DNA of 64,000 nucleotides, taken from the NCBI GenBank assembly GCA_018240785.1, contig JAFEFC010000011.1, forward strand, positions 63,435-127,434, given 5' to 3'. The DNA is from Pseudomonadota bacterium (GTDB lineage Bacteria > Pseudomonadota > Gammaproteobacteria > Burkholderiales > Rhodocyclaceae). The notes below the pieces were generated by a model that was not told the origin of the DNA, did no database searches, and worked only from the letters and a program-made list of their open reading frames with translations. Below, piece after piece: positions 20,274-35,593 of the stretch; the stretch's first letter is position 1; the number at the start of each line of letters is the position of its first letter. Both the position numbers and the translations under genes were made by a program.

Positions 20274-20669
20274 TCAACGCTGCCGGAATTCTGCCTGCAG
20301 CTCGGCAATCAGAACGTCGGCCGGGATGCCCAGGCCTTGGTGCAATCTACGGATCATGCCCAGCGTCAAGGGACGCTTGCGGTTCAGGACTTCGTAGACA
20401 CGGTTGCTCCTGCCGATGAACGGCTCCAGATCCTTCACCGACAGGCCGCTTTGCTCCATCCGAAATTTGATCGCTTCGACCGGATCCGGCGCACCAATGG
20501 GAAAGTGCTTGGCTTCATAGGCTTGCACCAGGGTGGTCAGAATATCCAGGCGATCTCCCTCCGGGCTGCCCGGATCGGGGTCGAACTCCATCAAGGCCGA
20601 AATCTCCTTGAGCGTCGCCCTGTAATCGGCTGCGGTGTGAATCGGGCGGATGTCCATGTGGTTCTCCAT
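20274..20669 (-). CDS. higA: HigA-type antitoxin with XRE-like helix-turn-helix
   Basis: The 131-residue antitoxin starts MENHMDIRPIHTAADYRATL, typical of the long HigA form with an N-terminal toxin-binding region. A C-terminal helix-turn-helix follows (SGLSVKDLEPFIGRSNRVYEVL then LGMIRRLHQGLGIPADVLI). It neutralises HigB and represses the shared promoter. A GTG six bases upstream, directly after the higB stop (TGA-GTG-ACC-ATG), is an alternative start. Toxin gene first, antitoxin second, is the characteristic hig order. Confidence 0.9.
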   Translation of the reverse strand: MENHMDIRPIHTAADYRATLKEISALMEFDPDPGSPEGDRLDILTTLVQAYEAKHFPIGAPDPVEAIKFRMEQSGLSVKDLEPFIGRSNRVYEVLNRKRPLTLGMIRRLHQGLGIPADVLIAELQAEFRQR

Positions 20670-20675
20670 GGTCAC

Positions 20676-20978
20676 TCAGACCATTTCAACGGTTTCTGCG
20701 TCCCCTGCATCGCATTCCTTGTGGGTACCGACGAATTTCACGTAGACGACCTGCAGCCTGTAGGCGATGGTCACGATCAACCGGTGGTCGTTGCCCTTGA
20801 TGTTGAAAACGACGCGCCGGTTCTTGAGGATGCTGGCGCTGCCGTACTGCGCCTTGATGTCCGATGGCTGAGTCCAGGCCGCTTTGGTCACTTCCTCAAA
20901 CCAAGCTTTCAAAGGCTGCTCAGCGTCCGGATGAAGTTTCCAGAAGTCTCGAACGTTGGAGACGGCTATCACTCGCAT
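20676..20978 (-). CDS. higB: HigB-type toxin (mRNA interferase)
   Basis: A 100-residue RelE-superfamily toxin of the HigB group, MRVIAVSNVRDFWKLHPDAE at the start and KNRRVVFNIKGNDHRLIVTI plus VYVKFVGTHKECD at the end; the NDHRL and FVGTHxEYD-like motifs are diagnostic. HigB toxins cleave mRNA on the ribosome. The ATG at 20978 is preferred over a TTG one codon earlier. The mapped -10-like box ends only 7 bp before the ATG, so the transcript may have almost no leader. Confidence 0.9.
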   Translation of the reverse strand: MRVIAVSNVRDFWKLHPDAEQPLKAWFEEVTKAAWTQPSDIKAQYGSASILKNRRVVFNIKGNDHRLIVTIAYRLQVVYVKFVGTHKECDAGDAETVEMV

Positions 20979-20985
20979 CAAGACT

Positions 20986-21013
20986 AGGATAGTCCCAAGA
21001 TGGGATGCCGCAA
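20986..21013 (-). promoter_or_regulatory. higBA promoter with embedded operator
   Basis: The minus strand has TTGCGG (21013-21008), 16 bp, then TATCCT (20991-20986). In the spacer lies the dyad TCCCA-TCT-TGGGA (21005-20993), well placed for autorepression by HigA or HigBA. Boxes are assigned by eye. Confidence 0.55.
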
Positions 21014-21086
21014 GGTCGGTCCGCCAGCGCGGACGCAGCTCATGCAGGGGCTTCCAGCAGCTCGTCGAACCGGCACAAACAAGAAA

Positions 21087-21110
21087 GCCTGACGTTTTGA
21101 GGCGTCAGGC
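21087..21110 (-). terminator. Intrinsic terminator of guaA
   Basis: GCCTGACG and CGTCAGGC form an 8-bp stem with an 8-nt loop; on the minus strand it is followed by TTTCTTGTTTG, 9 bp past the guaA stop codon. Confidence 0.85.
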
Positions 21111-21118
21111 TCTTTGGA

Positions 21119-22684
<1,566 letters not shown>

Positions 22685-22703
22685 GGCGCGAACGTCTCTA
22701 GCG

Positions 22704-22734
22704 TCAAAAAAGGAAAGGCGGCCTTGCAGCCGCC
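22704..22734 (-). terminator. Hairpin with T-run between guaB and guaA
   Basis: GGCGGC-TGCAAG-GCCGCC on the minus strand followed by TTTCCTTTTTTGACG. It has all parts of an intrinsic terminator and sits between two genes normally cotranscribed, so it may act as an attenuator. Confidence 0.75.
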
Positions 22735-22757
22735 TGGTGTCTTGCCGGCAAGCGCGA

Positions 22758-24789
<2,032 letters not shown>

Positions 24790-24876
24790 GAGCGAAGATC
24801 AGGGCGTCGTCATGGCCCGGGCGGCCAGCAAAGCCGCCGACGGCCGCAGCCCATGCCCCGCTGCCGGCTCATGCGC

Positions 24877-25197
24877 TCACTCTTCCGCCGGACCGCCGCC
24901 CTTCTTCATGACCTTGCCTTCATCTGCGCGCTTCTTGCGCACCGCCTTGGGATCAGCGATCAGCGGGCGGTAGATCTCGATGCGGTCGCGATCTCTCAAC
25001 ACCGTGTCGGGCTTGGCGAGCTTGGCGAAGATGCCGAGCTTGTTGCGACCGTCTAGCTCGATGTCGGGATACTTCTGCAACAGGCCGGACGCCTCGACCG
25101 CCTGACGCGCGGTCGCCCCCTCGTCGAGCTGGAGCTGCACGACTTCCGCGCGATGCTGCAACGCATAGACGACCTCGACGCGAATGTGCTCAGCCAT
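24877..25197 (-). CDS. rnfH: RnfH family ubiquitin-like protein
   Basis: A 106-residue protein of the RnfH/UPF0125 family with a beta-grasp fold: IRVEVVYALQHRAEVVQLQL, then LGIFAKLAKPDTVLRDRDRI and EIYRPLIADPKAVRKKRA, the most conserved block. The last 20 residues are lysine-rich. It follows ratA by 2 bp and the pair faces smpB, the same arrangement as in E. coli (smpB / ratA-rnfH). Its precise role is not known. Confidence 0.92.
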   Translation of the reverse strand: MAEHIRVEVVYALQHRAEVVQLQLDEGATARQAVEASGLLQKYPDIELDGRNKLGIFAKLAKPDTVLRDRDRIEIYRPLIADPKAVRKKRADEGKVMKKGGGPAEE

Positions 25198-25199
25198 GA

Positions 25200-25637
25200 T
25201 CAGCCCTTTGCATAGATCTGCGCTGCGCGCTTGACGAAGGAATCGACGAAGGTATTGGCGATGTGGTTGAACACCGGCCCCAGCACCTTCTCCAGCAGCT
25301 TGCTGGAAAACTGGTAGCGCAGGCCGAATTCCACCTTGCAGGCCGTGTCGCCCAGCGGCGTGAAGCGCCATTCGCCGTCCAGATGCGTGAAAGGGCCGTC
25401 GGTGAGGCGCAGATTCATCTGGCGCGGCCACTGCTTGGTGTTCTCGGTGCTGAAGTGCGCCTTGATGCCGTGGTAATTGATATGGATCGTCGCCGCGGTG
25501 AGCGTGGGCGTGCGCTCATGCACCTCGGTGCCGCCGCACCACGGCAGGAACGCCGGGTAGTCCTCGCAGCGGTCGACGAGTTCGAACATCTGTTCGGGCG
25601 TGAATTCGATCAGGACAAGCTTCTTGACGTCGGCCAT
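25200..25637 (-). CDS. ratA: RatA/coenzyme Q-binding START-like protein
   Basis: A 145-residue START-fold protein of the RatA/COQ10 family. ADVKKLVLIEFTPEQMFELV, the CEDYPAFLPWCGG motif and FTHLDGEWRFTPLGDTACKV are characteristic. Relatives bind ubiquinone (COQ10) or, in E. coli RatA, have been reported to block 70S ribosome assembly. The upstream region is shared with the divergent smpB gene and rnfH follows directly. Confidence 0.92.
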   Translation of the reverse strand: MADVKKLVLIEFTPEQMFELVDRCEDYPAFLPWCGGTEVHERTPTLTAATIHINYHGIKAHFSTENTKQWPRQMNLRLTDGPFTHLDGEWRFTPLGDTACKVEFGLRYQFSSKLLEKVLGPVFNHIANTFVDSFVKRAAQIYAKG

Positions 25638-25776
25638 GAAATCGAAGGAAGGAAAGTCGAAGTCGGCGCCTGTGCCGAACTGCTAAGATGCGCGATTCTA
25701 CCGCATGCTGCCGGCCCGTTCGCTGCCGGCGCGGGCATGCTCGGCGCGCCAACGCGCCCAGACTGGATTTCGCGAC

Positions 25777-26223
25777 ATGAGCATCATCGACAACCGCAAG
25801 GCCTACCACGACTATTTCATCGAGGAAAAATACGAGGCCGGCCTCGTCCTCGAGGGCTGGGAAGTGAAGGCGATCCGCGCCGGGCGGGCGAACATCAAGG
25901 AATCCTACGTCATCATCAAGGGCGAGGAGATCTTCATCTTCGGCATGCACATCACGCCGCTCGCCAGCGCCTCCACCCACGTCCACGCCGACCCGGTGCG
26001 CACGCGCAAGCTGCTGCTGCACGCCAACGAGATCGCGCGCCTCATCGGCAAGGTGGAACGCGCCGGCTTCACGCTGGTGCCGCTCGACCTGCACTACACC
26101 AAGGGCCGCATCAAGGCCGAGATCGGCCTCGCCAAGGGCAAGAAGCTCTACGACAAGCGCGAGGACGAAAAGAAGAAGGACTGGGACCGCGAAAAGCAGC
26201 GCCTGATGCGGGTCAAGGTGTAG
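25777..26223 (+). CDS. smpB: SsrA-binding protein SmpB
   Basis: Binds tmRNA and delivers it to stalled ribosomes for trans-translation. [39 protein letters not shown] and the C-terminal basic tail [19 protein letters not shown] are typical; 148 residues is the usual length. The frame extends upstream to 25705, but the start at 25777 matches the family. The tmRNA gene itself is not seen near by. Confidence 0.97.
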   Translation: MSIIDNRKAYHDYFIEEKYEAGLVLEGWEVKAIRAGRANIKESYVIIKGEEIFIFGMHITPLASASTHVHADPVRTRKLLLHANEIARLIGKVERAGFTLVPLDLHYTKGRIKAEIGLAKGKKLYDKREDEKKKDWDREKQRLMRVKV

Positions 26224-26226
26224 GCC

Positions 26227-27803
<1,577 letters not shown>

Positions 27804-27807
<4 letters not shown>

Positions 27808-29255
27808 GAACGTCTCGGATCGAACGCGTCTCGCACCACGTCGGCAAACAGGTTCGCCGCCAGCACCAGCGCGAACATGAACACGAAGGCTGCCGCCAAT
27901 GACCACCAGACCATCGGCTCGCGCGCAAGTTCGGCACGCGCCATGTTGATCATCGTGCCGAAGCTGATCGTCGTCGGATCCACGCCGATGCCCACGTAGG
28001 ACAGCACCGCCTCGGCCAGCACCAGCCCGGAAAAATCCATCACCAGCGCGATCAGCACGATGTGCATCACATTGGGCAGGATGTGGCGGCGCAGGATCGC
28101 TGCCGTGCTCGCGCCGAACGCGCGCGCCGCCTGCACATATTCCAGCTCGCGCAGCTTCAGCGTCTCGCCGCGCAGCAGCCGCGCCAGCCCCGTCCAGCTC
28201 GTGATGCCGAGAATGAAGCACAGTGCCAGCAGCCGCGCATCCGAACGTTGCGCCGCGGTGTCGAACCACTGCGGGTGCGTGTCGATCACCACCTGCATCA
28301 TCAGCACCGCCGCCGCGATCAACAGCACCCCCGGGATCGCGTTCAGCACCGTATAGACGTACTGCACGGCGTCATCCACCCACCCGCCGAGATACCCCGC
28401 CGCGATGCCCAGCGCCACCGCAAACGGCATCATCACCAGCGTCGTGATGGTGCCGATCACCAGCGCGGTGCGCACGCTCTTCAGCGCCAGATACAGCACG
28501 TCCTGCCCCACCTTGTCGGTGCCGAAGACATGGTAGTGCGGCGCCAGCGTCGCCCAGGCCGACACGATCACGAGCAGCACCGCCAGCGTCGCCAGCACTG
28601 CGCGCCAGGCCAGTACCGTGCGGCCGCGCAGCAGCGCCGAGACGGCCTCATCCCACGGCAGGCGCTCGCTGCGCGCCACGCGCCACGCCGCGATCAGGAA
28701 AGCAAGGGCCCAGGCCGCGGCGGCGAGGCCCAGCGCCGCCAGCGTGCGCAAAGCGACATCCCCGCCGCGCTCTGCGGCCGGATCGCCCAGGTGGGCGGCG
28801 CCATGCACCAGGCGCGGATAGATCCGCTGCTGGCCGCTGCCGGGCGCCTGGACCGTCTCGCGCTGGTACAGCGTGAATGAGAACGGTGCCGAATAGGTCT
28901 TTTCCGTCTGCAAGCGCAAGGGCGCGAGCAGCGCATCGAGCGCCGACAACACTTCCGAGGAATAGACGGCCTCGCCCTTGCGCGCCGCCGCGGCGGAGCG
29001 GCTTGCGTCGGCCGCGGCCGGCAGCTCCGGCAGGCGAGGGCGGTAATGCAGGCTGTCGAGCAGGCCGACCAGCACGAAGGCGCACAGAACGGTCGCTGCC
29101 GCCATGCCCGTCGGTCGGCGCCCAACCTTGTGCCACGCGTCGCGCAGCGGCTCGGTGTTGCGCACATGCAGCGCGGCAAGCACGCAGGCCAGCAGCAACA
29201 GGAACAGCAGCGCGTCGGTCCACAGGATCACCGGCTGGATGCTCATGCTCGTCAT
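27804..29255 (-). CDS. Peptide-type ABC transporter permease (DppC/YejE-like)
   Basis: A 483-residue inner-membrane permease. The C-terminal 280 residues contain the binding-protein-dependent transport domain, with the EAA loop reading [25 protein letters not shown]. The N-terminal 200 residues are an unusual extension with a first membrane helix, a periplasmic-looking stretch rich in Ala/Arg and two more helices, resembling the long YejE-type subunits. The ATG overlaps the stop of the preceding permease (ATGA). Together with the upstream permease and binding protein it forms an import system; no ATP-binding subunit is encoded near by. Confidence 0.88.
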
Positions 29256-30229
29256 TCCAGCCTTACCCGAGGATCGACCAGCACATAGGAGAGGTCGGTC
29301 AGGATCAGGCCGACGATGTACAACACGGAGCCGATGAACACCATCGCGCGCACCACCGCGAAATCCTGCGCGTTGATCGCATCGATGGTGTAGCTGCCCA
29401 GCCCCGGGATGGCGAAGAAGGATTCCACCAGCAGGCTGCCCATGAACAGCAGCGGAATCACCACCACCACGCCGGTCAGGATGGGAATCATCGCGTTCTT
29501 GAGCACATGCCGGAACAGCACGCGCAGCTCCGACAGGCCTTTCGCGCGCGCGGTGCGCACGTAATCCTTCGATATTTCCTCGAGGAAGATCGTGCGGTAC
29601 CAGCGCACGCTCGAGCCGATGCCGGCGATCACGCTGATCGCCACCGGCAACACCAGGAAGCGCGTCGCGTCCAGGCCGCTCGCATAGCCGGAGATCGGCA
29701 CCAGCGACCACAGCTTGGACACCAGCCACTGGCCGCCGATGATGTAGAAGAGGCTGGAGATCGACATCATCGCCACGCAGCCCACCACGCCCCAGAAATC
29801 CAGGTAGGTGGCGCGGAAGAACACCAGCAGCAGCGCCATGCTGATCGCCGCGTACAGGCTGAGCAGGAAAGTCGGCAGCGCGATCGCCAGCGACGGCCCC
29901 ATGCGTTCGCGAATTTCCCGCGCGATGTCGCGGCCATCGTCGGCACTGCCGAAATCGAACGCGAACATGCGCAGCGACTTGCTGAAGAAGATCGTGTCCG
30001 TCACCCGCGCCGAGCCGCTGGCGACCGGGTTGTAGAACATCGGCTTGTCGTAGCCGCGCTCCACCTTCCAGCGCTCGATCGCCTCCGGCGTGGCGCGCTT
30101 GACGCCGATCTGCATGCGCGCCATGTCGTCGGGCGAATTCACCACGAAGAACAGCACGAAGGTCAGCAGGTTCACGCCGATCAGGATCGGGATCGCGTAA
30201 AGCACGCGGCGTACGAGATAAGCGAACAT
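29252..30229 (-). CDS. Peptide-type ABC transporter permease (DppB/YejB-like)
   Basis: A 325-residue permease that starts [20 protein letters not shown], the usual first helix of DppB/OppB/YejB proteins, and has the EAA loop KDYVRTARAKGLSELRVLFRHVLKN. About six membrane segments. It overlaps by four bases with the binding protein gene upstream and with the second permease downstream, showing one operon with fixed stoichiometry. The length between the first helix and the transport domain resembles YejB. Confidence 0.9.
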   Translation of the reverse strand: MFAYLVRRVLYAIPILIGVNLLTFVLFFVVNSPDDMARMQIGVKRATPEAIERWKVERGYDKPMFYNPVASGSARVTDTIFFSKSLRMFAFDFGSADDGRDIAREIRERMGPSLAIALPTFLLSLYAAISMALLLVFFRATYLDFWGVVGCVAMMSISSLFYIIGGQWLVSKLWSLVPISGYASGLDATRFLVLPVAISVIAGIGSSVRWYRTIFLEEISKDYVRTARAKGLSELRVLFRHVLKNAMIPILTGVVVVIPLLFMGSLLVESFFAIPGLGSYTIDAINAQDFAVVRAMVFIGSVLYIVGLILTDLSYVLVDPRVRLE

Positions 30230-32481
30230 CAGCGCCCTCCTCTCACGTCGGCCGCCGGCATCGCCGAAGCGCCCGCCGCGGTGGCGCGCTCGTGGCGGCG
30301 CCAGTGGTGCAGCGCAGGCGCGACGATGGCGGCAAGCAGCAGCGCCAGCATGAACAGCGGCCACAGCACGGGCCGGTTCCATTCCGCCCGCGCCGCCTCG
30401 CGCCGCGCCACGTCGATGCGCTGGTACTTCAGCGTGTTGCGGACGATGTTGCCGGGCTTGCGGTTATGCACCCAGCCGTGCTGCAGCGAGTACGACTTGG
30501 GATGGAAGCCGAACAGCCACGGGGCATCCTCGCGCAGCATGCGCACCATGCGGTCGATGATCTGCTGACGCTCGGGGCCATCGGGCATCGCCTTCATGCG
30601 TTCGAACAGCCTGTCGTATTCGGGATTCTCATAGTTCGACGCGTTCTGGCCCTGGAACTTCACCTTGCCTTGCGGACCGTAGAGCAGGAAGAGCATGTTC
30701 TCGGGGTCGGGATAGTCCGCATTCCAGCCGAAGAAGAAGAGCTGCGCGTTGCCCTGGCGCACCTTGTCCTGAAACCGGTTGAAGTCGGTCGGCCGCACCA
30801 CGAACTGCACGCCCAGCTCGCGGAACTGCTTGGCCAGCCAGTCCGAGCGCGACTTGTCGCCGAGCCCGCCAGGCGTGGTGTCGAGATTCAGGATCAGCGG
30901 CTCGCCGGTCTTCGCGTTGCGCCCCTCCGGCCAGCCCGCCTCGGCGAGCAGGCGGCGCGCGACGTCCACCCCGCGTCGGCGCGGCTGGCCGTCGCGCCAT
31001 TCGTAGATCACCGGGTTGATGCCGGCCTCGCCCTCGCGCGCGCCGAACATCCCGGGCGGGATCGGGCTCATCGCCGGCACGCCGCGGCCGTTGAGGAAGA
31101 TGGAGACGAACTCCTCCATGTCCAGCGCCACCGACACCGCCTGGCGCAGCTTGCGCGCGCGCTCCCGCCCTTCCCTGGTGTCCCCGCCCCCCACCACCGG
31201 ATCGAGCATGTTGAAGCCGAGGTAGAAGATCGACGGCGACACGGACGTCAGCAGGCGGATGCCGCGCGCCTCCATCTCGTCGGACAGGCTGACCTCGCCG
31301 GTGCTGGTCATCGACACCGCCTGGTCGAAGTTGTCCGATGACACGCCCGAGGCATCGTAGTAGCCCTGCAGGAACTTGTTCCAGTACGGGATGCCTTCCC
31401 GCTCGCGCGAGAACACGACCTTGTCGATGAAGGGCATCGGCTTGCCGCAGTCGGCGAGCAGGCCAGCCTCGCGGTCCGCCGCCTCGCCCTCGCAGGGGTA
31501 ATCATCGGCGCGGTAATTCGGGTTGCGCACCAGCACCATGCGCGCATTGGGGTTGTTTTCCACCAGCATGTAAGGCCCGGTGCCGACCGGCCACCAGTCC
31601 AGCGTCAGGTTGCGCTCGGCCATGCCCGGCTGGCCGAAGAAGCGGTCGGCCTCCGGCGGCACCGGCCCGAAGAAAGGCATCGACAGCCAGAACAGGAATT
31701 GCGGGTAGGCCCCCTTCAACGTGATGCGATACGTGTGGCGATCGACCACCTCGACACCCGGCAGCTCGAACCTGGCGAGATCGATCCACCCCGGGTTTCT
31801 CTTCGCCTCGTCGGCCAGCCGCACCTGCAGCTCCTTCAGGCCAGGCAGGTATTCGGCCATCAGCTCGAAGATCGGCGAATGCAGCCGCGGGTGCGCCAGG
31901 CGCTTGATCTGATGCACGAAATCGGCAGCTTCCAGCTCGCGCGTGCCGGTCGCGGCAAAATCACCCGGGCCGCGAATCTTGCGCAGATCCTCGGGCGCCA
32001 ACGACAGATAGCGCGGCGTGCCGTCCTCGGTGCGGGCGAAGGCCGGATGCGGCTGGTACATCACGCCCGGGCGGATGCGGATCTCGTAGACGCTCTTCGC
32101 CACCCGCGACGCATCGGCCGTGTCCGACAGCAGGCGGCCGGCGGCATCGTAGCGGCGCAGCCGCGGCATCTCGGCGGCGACGCCCGGCTCCAGCGCGTAG
32201 GGCCGCTTCAGATAGTGGTACTGCAGCGGCGGCTCGACGATCTGGTACAGGAAGGTCGCCTCGTCCTCGCTGTAGGACTGCACCGGATCGAGGTGCTTGG
32301 GGCGCTCGGTGAAGGCGGAGTACAGGATGTTCTGACCGCGCTCGCCCGCAGGATAGGGGTCGTTCCATACCGGCCCGCATCCGCCCAGCAGCAGCAAGCC
32401 GGCGCATGCGAACGCGCCGAATCGGGCTCGGAACAGGACGGCGCGGCGCAAGGCCGGGAGACGGATCGACAGCAGGCGCAT
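30229..32481 (-). CDS. Extracellular solute-binding lipoprotein (family 5, peptide type)
   Basis: A 750-residue periplasmic binding protein, larger than a typical OppA/DppA (about 540). The N-terminus has a signal peptide with lipobox (LLLLGGC), so the mature protein is probably anchored by lipid at that cysteine. Family 5 motifs include [32 protein letters not shown] and [21 protein letters not shown] hydrophobic stretch near the C-terminus ([20 protein letters not shown]) may be an additional membrane anchor, which is odd for this family. Likely ligand: oligopeptides or peptide-like compounds; undetermined. Confidence 0.9.
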   Translation of the reverse strand: MRLLSIRLPALRRAVLFRARFGAFACAGLLLLGGCGPVWNDPYPAGERGQNILYSAFTERPKHLDPVQSYSEDEATFLYQIVEPPLQYHYLKRPYALEPGVAAEMPRLRRYDAAGRLLSDTADASRVAKSVYEIRIRPGVMYQPHPAFARTEDGTPRYLSLAPEDLRKIRGPGDFAATGTRELEAADFVHQIKRLAHPRLHSPIFELMAEYLPGLKELQVRLADEAKRNPGWIDLARFELPGVEVVDRHTYRITLKGAYPQFLFWLSMPFFGPVPPEADRFFGQPGMAERNLTLDWWPVGTGPYMLVENNPNARMVLVRNPNYRADDYPCEGEAADREAGLLADCGKPMPFIDKVVFSREREGIPYWNKFLQGYYDASGVSSDNFDQAVSMTSTGEVSLSDEMEARGIRLLTSVSPSIFYLGFNMLDPVVGGGDTREGRERARKLRQAVSVALDMEEFVSIFLNGRGVPAMSPIPPGMFGAREGEAGINPVIYEWRDGQPRRRGVDVARRLLAEAGWPEGRNAKTGEPLILNLDTTPGGLGDKSRSDWLAKQFRELGVQFVVRPTDFNRFQDKVRQGNAQLFFFGWNADYPDPENMLFLLYGPQGKVKFQGQNASNYENPEYDRLFERMKAMPDGPERQQIIDRMVRMLREDAPWLFGFHPKSYSLQHGWVHNRKPGNIVRNTLKYQRIDVARREAARAEWNRPVLWPLFMLALLLAAIVAPALHHWRRHERATAAGASAMPAADVRGGR

Positions 32482-32581
32482 CAGGGGACGGACGGATTTG
32501 CGGCGGAACAGGTCGGAAAGCGCGGATTCTGTCAGGTTTCGCCGGTGCCCGCATGAACGGATTGACCACAGCGCCTTTGGG

Positions 32582-32587
32582 TATAAT
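32582..32587 (+). promoter_or_regulatory. -10 box of fabI
   Basis: Perfect TATAAT 30 bp before the fabI ATG. TTGACC lies upstream but only 14 bp away, too short for a standard spacer, so the -35 element is uncertain. Confidence 0.5.
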
Positions 32588-32617
32588 CCGGCAAAACCGT
32601 CATCTGGAGTTGTACTC

Positions 32618-33412
32618 ATGGGCTTTCTAGCCGGCAAGCGAATCCTCATCACTGGACTGCTCAGCAACCGTTCGATCGCGTACGGCATCGCGAAGGCCAT
32701 GCACCGCGAAGGCGCGGAACTGGCCTTCACCTTTCAGAACGAGCGTTTCCAGGAGCGTGTCGCCAAGATGGCGGCAGACTTCGGCAGCCAGTTGCTCTTT
32801 CCGCTTGACGTCCAGGATGACGCACAGATCACCGGACTGTTCGAACGGCTCGGCCAGCATTGGGACGGGCTCGACGGCGTGGTGCATTCGATCGCCTACG
32901 CGCCCGGCGAGGCGCTCGAGGGCGACTTCCTCGATGGCCTGTCGCGCGAAGCCTTTCGCATCTCGCAGGAAGTCAGCGCCTACAGCTTCCCGGCGCTGGC
33001 CAAGGCTGCCCGCCCGATGATGAAGGGGCGCAACGGCTCGCTGCTGACCCTCACCTACCTGGGCGCAGTGCGCACCATGCCCAACTACAACATCATGGGC
33101 ATGGCGAAGGCCAGCCTGGAAGCATCCGTGCGCTACATGGCCGTGACCCTGGGCCCCGAAGGCACACGCGTCAATGCGATCTCGGCCGGTCCGATCAAGA
33201 CGCTGGCTGCCTCCGGCATCGGCAGCTTCGGCAAGCTGCTGGCCTTCAACGAGCACAACGCCCCGTTGCGCCGCAACGTGACGATCGATGAAGTCGGCAA
33301 CGCCGCGGCCTTCCTGTGCTCGGACCTTGCCAGCGGCGTCACCGGCGAGATCATGTACGTCGACTGCGGCTTCAACACCACTGCGCTGGGCAACGCCGAA
33401 CAACCTGCCTGA
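32618..33412 (+). CDS. fabI: Enoyl-[acyl-carrier-protein] reductase (NADH), FabI
   Basis: Last reductive step of the fatty-acid elongation cycle; target of triclosan. The 264-residue product has the FabI start [20 protein letters not shown] with the altered SDR nucleotide motif, [17 protein letters not shown] and the Tyr157-x6-Lys164 catalytic pair in [10 protein letters not shown], with TYLGA before it. [12 protein letters not shown] is the substrate-binding loop. The frame extends upstream, but GGAG before the ATG at 32618 and the family start support this one. A bidirectional hairpin ends the gene. Confidence 0.96.
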   Translation: MGFLAGKRILITGLLSNRSIAYGIAKAMHREGAELAFTFQNERFQERVAKMAADFGSQLLFPLDVQDDAQITGLFERLGQHWDGLDGVVHSIAYAPGEALEGDFLDGLSREAFRISQEVSAYSFPALAKAARPMMKGRNGSLLTLTYLGAVRTMPNYNIMGMAKASLEASVRYMAVTLGPEGTRVNAISAGPIKTLAASGIGSFGKLLAFNEHNAPLRRNVTIDEVGNAAAFLCSDLASGVTGEIMYVDCGFNTTALGNAEQPA

Positions 33413-33474
33413 TCGCGCATCGCGGCGCTGCCCGAAGCGCCGCGCCAACTCGCGGCAAGGTTTCCGCCGCACCC

Positions 33475-33508
33475 AAAAAAGAACGCCCGGGATCACCGGG
33501 CGTTCTTG
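33475..33508. terminator. Bidirectional terminator between fabI and ppiD
   Basis: AAAAAAGAACGCCCGG and CCGGGCGTTCTT flank GATCA: an 8-9-bp GC-rich stem with an A-run on one side and TTCTTG on the other, between convergent genes. Confidence 0.85.
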
Positions 33509-33537
33509 CGTCGACCGTCAACCGCCAGGGCGCCGCT

Positions 33538-35436
33538 TCAGCCCGCCGGGCTCGCCGCGGCCCGCAGCTTCAGCTCCACCTTGTAGCGGCTGCGCAACTC
33601 GGACAGGAAGGCACTGAAGTCGCGCTCGGCGGCCAGGCGGCGGTACTGGGACACGACTGCCGCAATACGCGGATCGTCGTTCGCCAGCTCCGGGCGTTTC
33701 ACCGCATCGATGCGGTAGATCGTGTAGTCGCCGCCGGGCACGGCCAAGCCGACGTAGGCCGGCAGCTTCGCCGTCGGCGCGGAGAAGACCGCCTGCATCG
33801 CCGGGCCGGGCAGGCCAGGTTCGGCACGGTGCAGGCTGCGTGCGGCCGCCCAGGCCATGCTCGACGGCTCGCCCTTCATCAACGCTGCGAGCGTGGCCTC
33901 GCCCGTTTCCGCCGCCTTCTTCGCCGCAGCCTCATTGCGCAACTGCTCGGCGATCTGCGCCTTCACGTCCTCGAGCGGCAGCCGCTGGGCAGGCTCGTAT
34001 TCGAACGCGCGCGCCGCCACCAGCGTGTTGTTGCCGACTTCGATGGCCTCGGTGTTGCGGTGGTTCTTCACCACATCGTCGCCGAAGAGGGCGCTCATCA
34101 GGCGCTCGTTGCGATAGCCCTCGAGAGCGTCGGCGCCGCGCGAGATCCAGTCGCTGCGCCTGATCTGAAGCTTGAGCCCCTCCGCGACCGGCGCCAGGCT
34201 GTCGGCCTGTTCATACACGGTGTTGGAGAACTGCTCCGCCAGCTCGGCGAAACGGCGCCCGGCCGCCTGCGCGCGCAGTTCGCCGGCGATCTGATCATGC
34301 ACCTCGGCAAATGGGCGGATGGTCGACGGCTTGACGGCGGTGACCTGGATGATATGCACGCCGAACTCCGAGCGCACCGGCTCGCCGATCTCGTCCTTCT
34401 TCTGGGCGAACGCAGCGTCCTCGAAAGCCTTGACCATCGCACCGCGGCCGAAGAAGCCAAGGTCGCCACCGCGGCTCGCCGAGCCGGTGTCCTGCGAGTT
34501 GGCTTTCGCGAGCTCGGCAAAGCGAGCGGGATCCTTGCGCAGCTCGGCCACCAGCTCCTGAGCCCGCGCCGTGACCTTCTGCGCCTCCGCATCGCTTGCG
34601 CCGGCCTCGAGCTGCAGCAGGATGTGCCGCGCGCGACGCTCCTCCGGCTGGCCGAAACGCTGCGGATTGCTGTCGTAGGCGGCGCGAATTTCCTCCTCGC
34701 TCACGCTCACCTGTTTTTCCACCGCGGCCATGTCGAGCACGACGTATTCCGCCTTGAGCCTGGCGGGCCGCTCGAAGCGCGCAGGATTGGCCGCATAGAA
34801 GCCGCTGATCTCCTCGTCGGTGGGCTTGACGTCTGCAACATGGCGCGCAGCCGGAAAACGCATCTCGCTGACGGTGCGTTCCTCGAGCTGGGCGACCAGG
34901 AAACGCCGCGCAGACGCTACCGGGACAACGGCAGCCTCGCCCACCGCCGTCGCAACCTGCTGGATGCGCACATCCTGGGCGACGCGGGCCTCGAACATTG
35001 CGGGCGTCATGCCCTGCGCACGCAGCACCTGTTCGTAGCGCTCGAGCGAGAAACGGCCATCCTGCTGGAAGCCCTCGAGGCCGGCGATGGTCTGCTGCAG
35101 GGCCGCAGACGTCACGGTGAGGCGGCTCTCGGCGCCATAAAGGGCGAGCACGCGCTGATTCACCAGGTTATCGAGCACGGCGCGGCGCAATTCCTCGGAC
35201 TCCAGCAGCGTCCTGTCCACCTGGCCGCCGGCAGCTCCGCGCAGGCGATCCTGCTGCTCGCGCAGCGCCCGGTCGAACTCCGCCTCGCTGATGGGCTTGC
35301 CATTGACGATGGCAACCTCGTTTGCGCCCGGCGCGTTGTGGAAATAGGCATCCAGGCCGAAAAAGGCGAAGGGAATGATGAGCAGCGCGAGAATGACCTG
35401 GGCAACGCGCTTGTTGTTGCGAACAGCCTCGAACAT
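33538..35436 (-). CDS. ppiD: PpiD-type periplasmic peptidyl-prolyl isomerase/chaperone
   Basis: Membrane-anchored periplasmic folding factor, 632 residues. One membrane segment near residues 14-32 ([19 protein letters not shown]) follows a short cytoplasmic tail; the SurA_N-like region ([20 protein letters not shown]) comes next and a parvulin domain is in the middle ([40 protein letters not shown]). This is the PpiD architecture. It probably helps outer-membrane and secreted proteins as they leave the Sec translocon. Confidence 0.93.
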   Translation of the reverse strand: MFEAVRNNKRVAQVILALLIIPFAFFGLDAYFHNAPGANEVAIVNGKPISEAEFDRALREQQDRLRGAAGGQVDRTLLESEELRRAVLDNLVNQRVLALYGAESRLTVTSAALQQTIAGLEGFQQDGRFSLERYEQVLRAQGMTPAMFEARVAQDVRIQQVATAVGEAAVVPVASARRFLVAQLEERTVSEMRFPAARHVADVKPTDEEISGFYAANPARFERPARLKAEYVVLDMAAVEKQVSVSEEEIRAAYDSNPQRFGQPEERRARHILLQLEAGASDAEAQKVTARAQELVAELRKDPARFAELAKANSQDTGSASRGGDLGFFGRGAMVKAFEDAAFAQKKDEIGEPVRSEFGVHIIQVTAVKPSTIRPFAEVHDQIAGELRAQAAGRRFAELAEQFSNTVYEQADSLAPVAEGLKLQIRRSDWISRGADALEGYRNERLMSALFGDDVVKNHRNTEAIEVGNNTLVAARAFEYEPAQRLPLEDVKAQIAEQLRNEAAAKKAAETGEATLAALMKGEPSSMAWAAARSLHRAEPGLPGPAMQAVFSAPTAKLPAYVGLAVPGGDYTIYRIDAVKRPELANDDPRIAAVVSQYRRLAAERDFSAFLSELRSRYKVELKLRAAASPAG

Positions 35437-35593
35437 CTTGAATTCCGTGTGAGCCAGTAAGGTGTCGGACGCCCCTGCCCACGCGGTCGGGGATCGTCAA
35501 AGACCGCGAGTTTAGCGCAATGCGCCGCAAATCTGCCCTTCTGCATGCGCTGCGTCACAAATGGCGACCGGGCCTGGCAGGTATACTCGCGCG

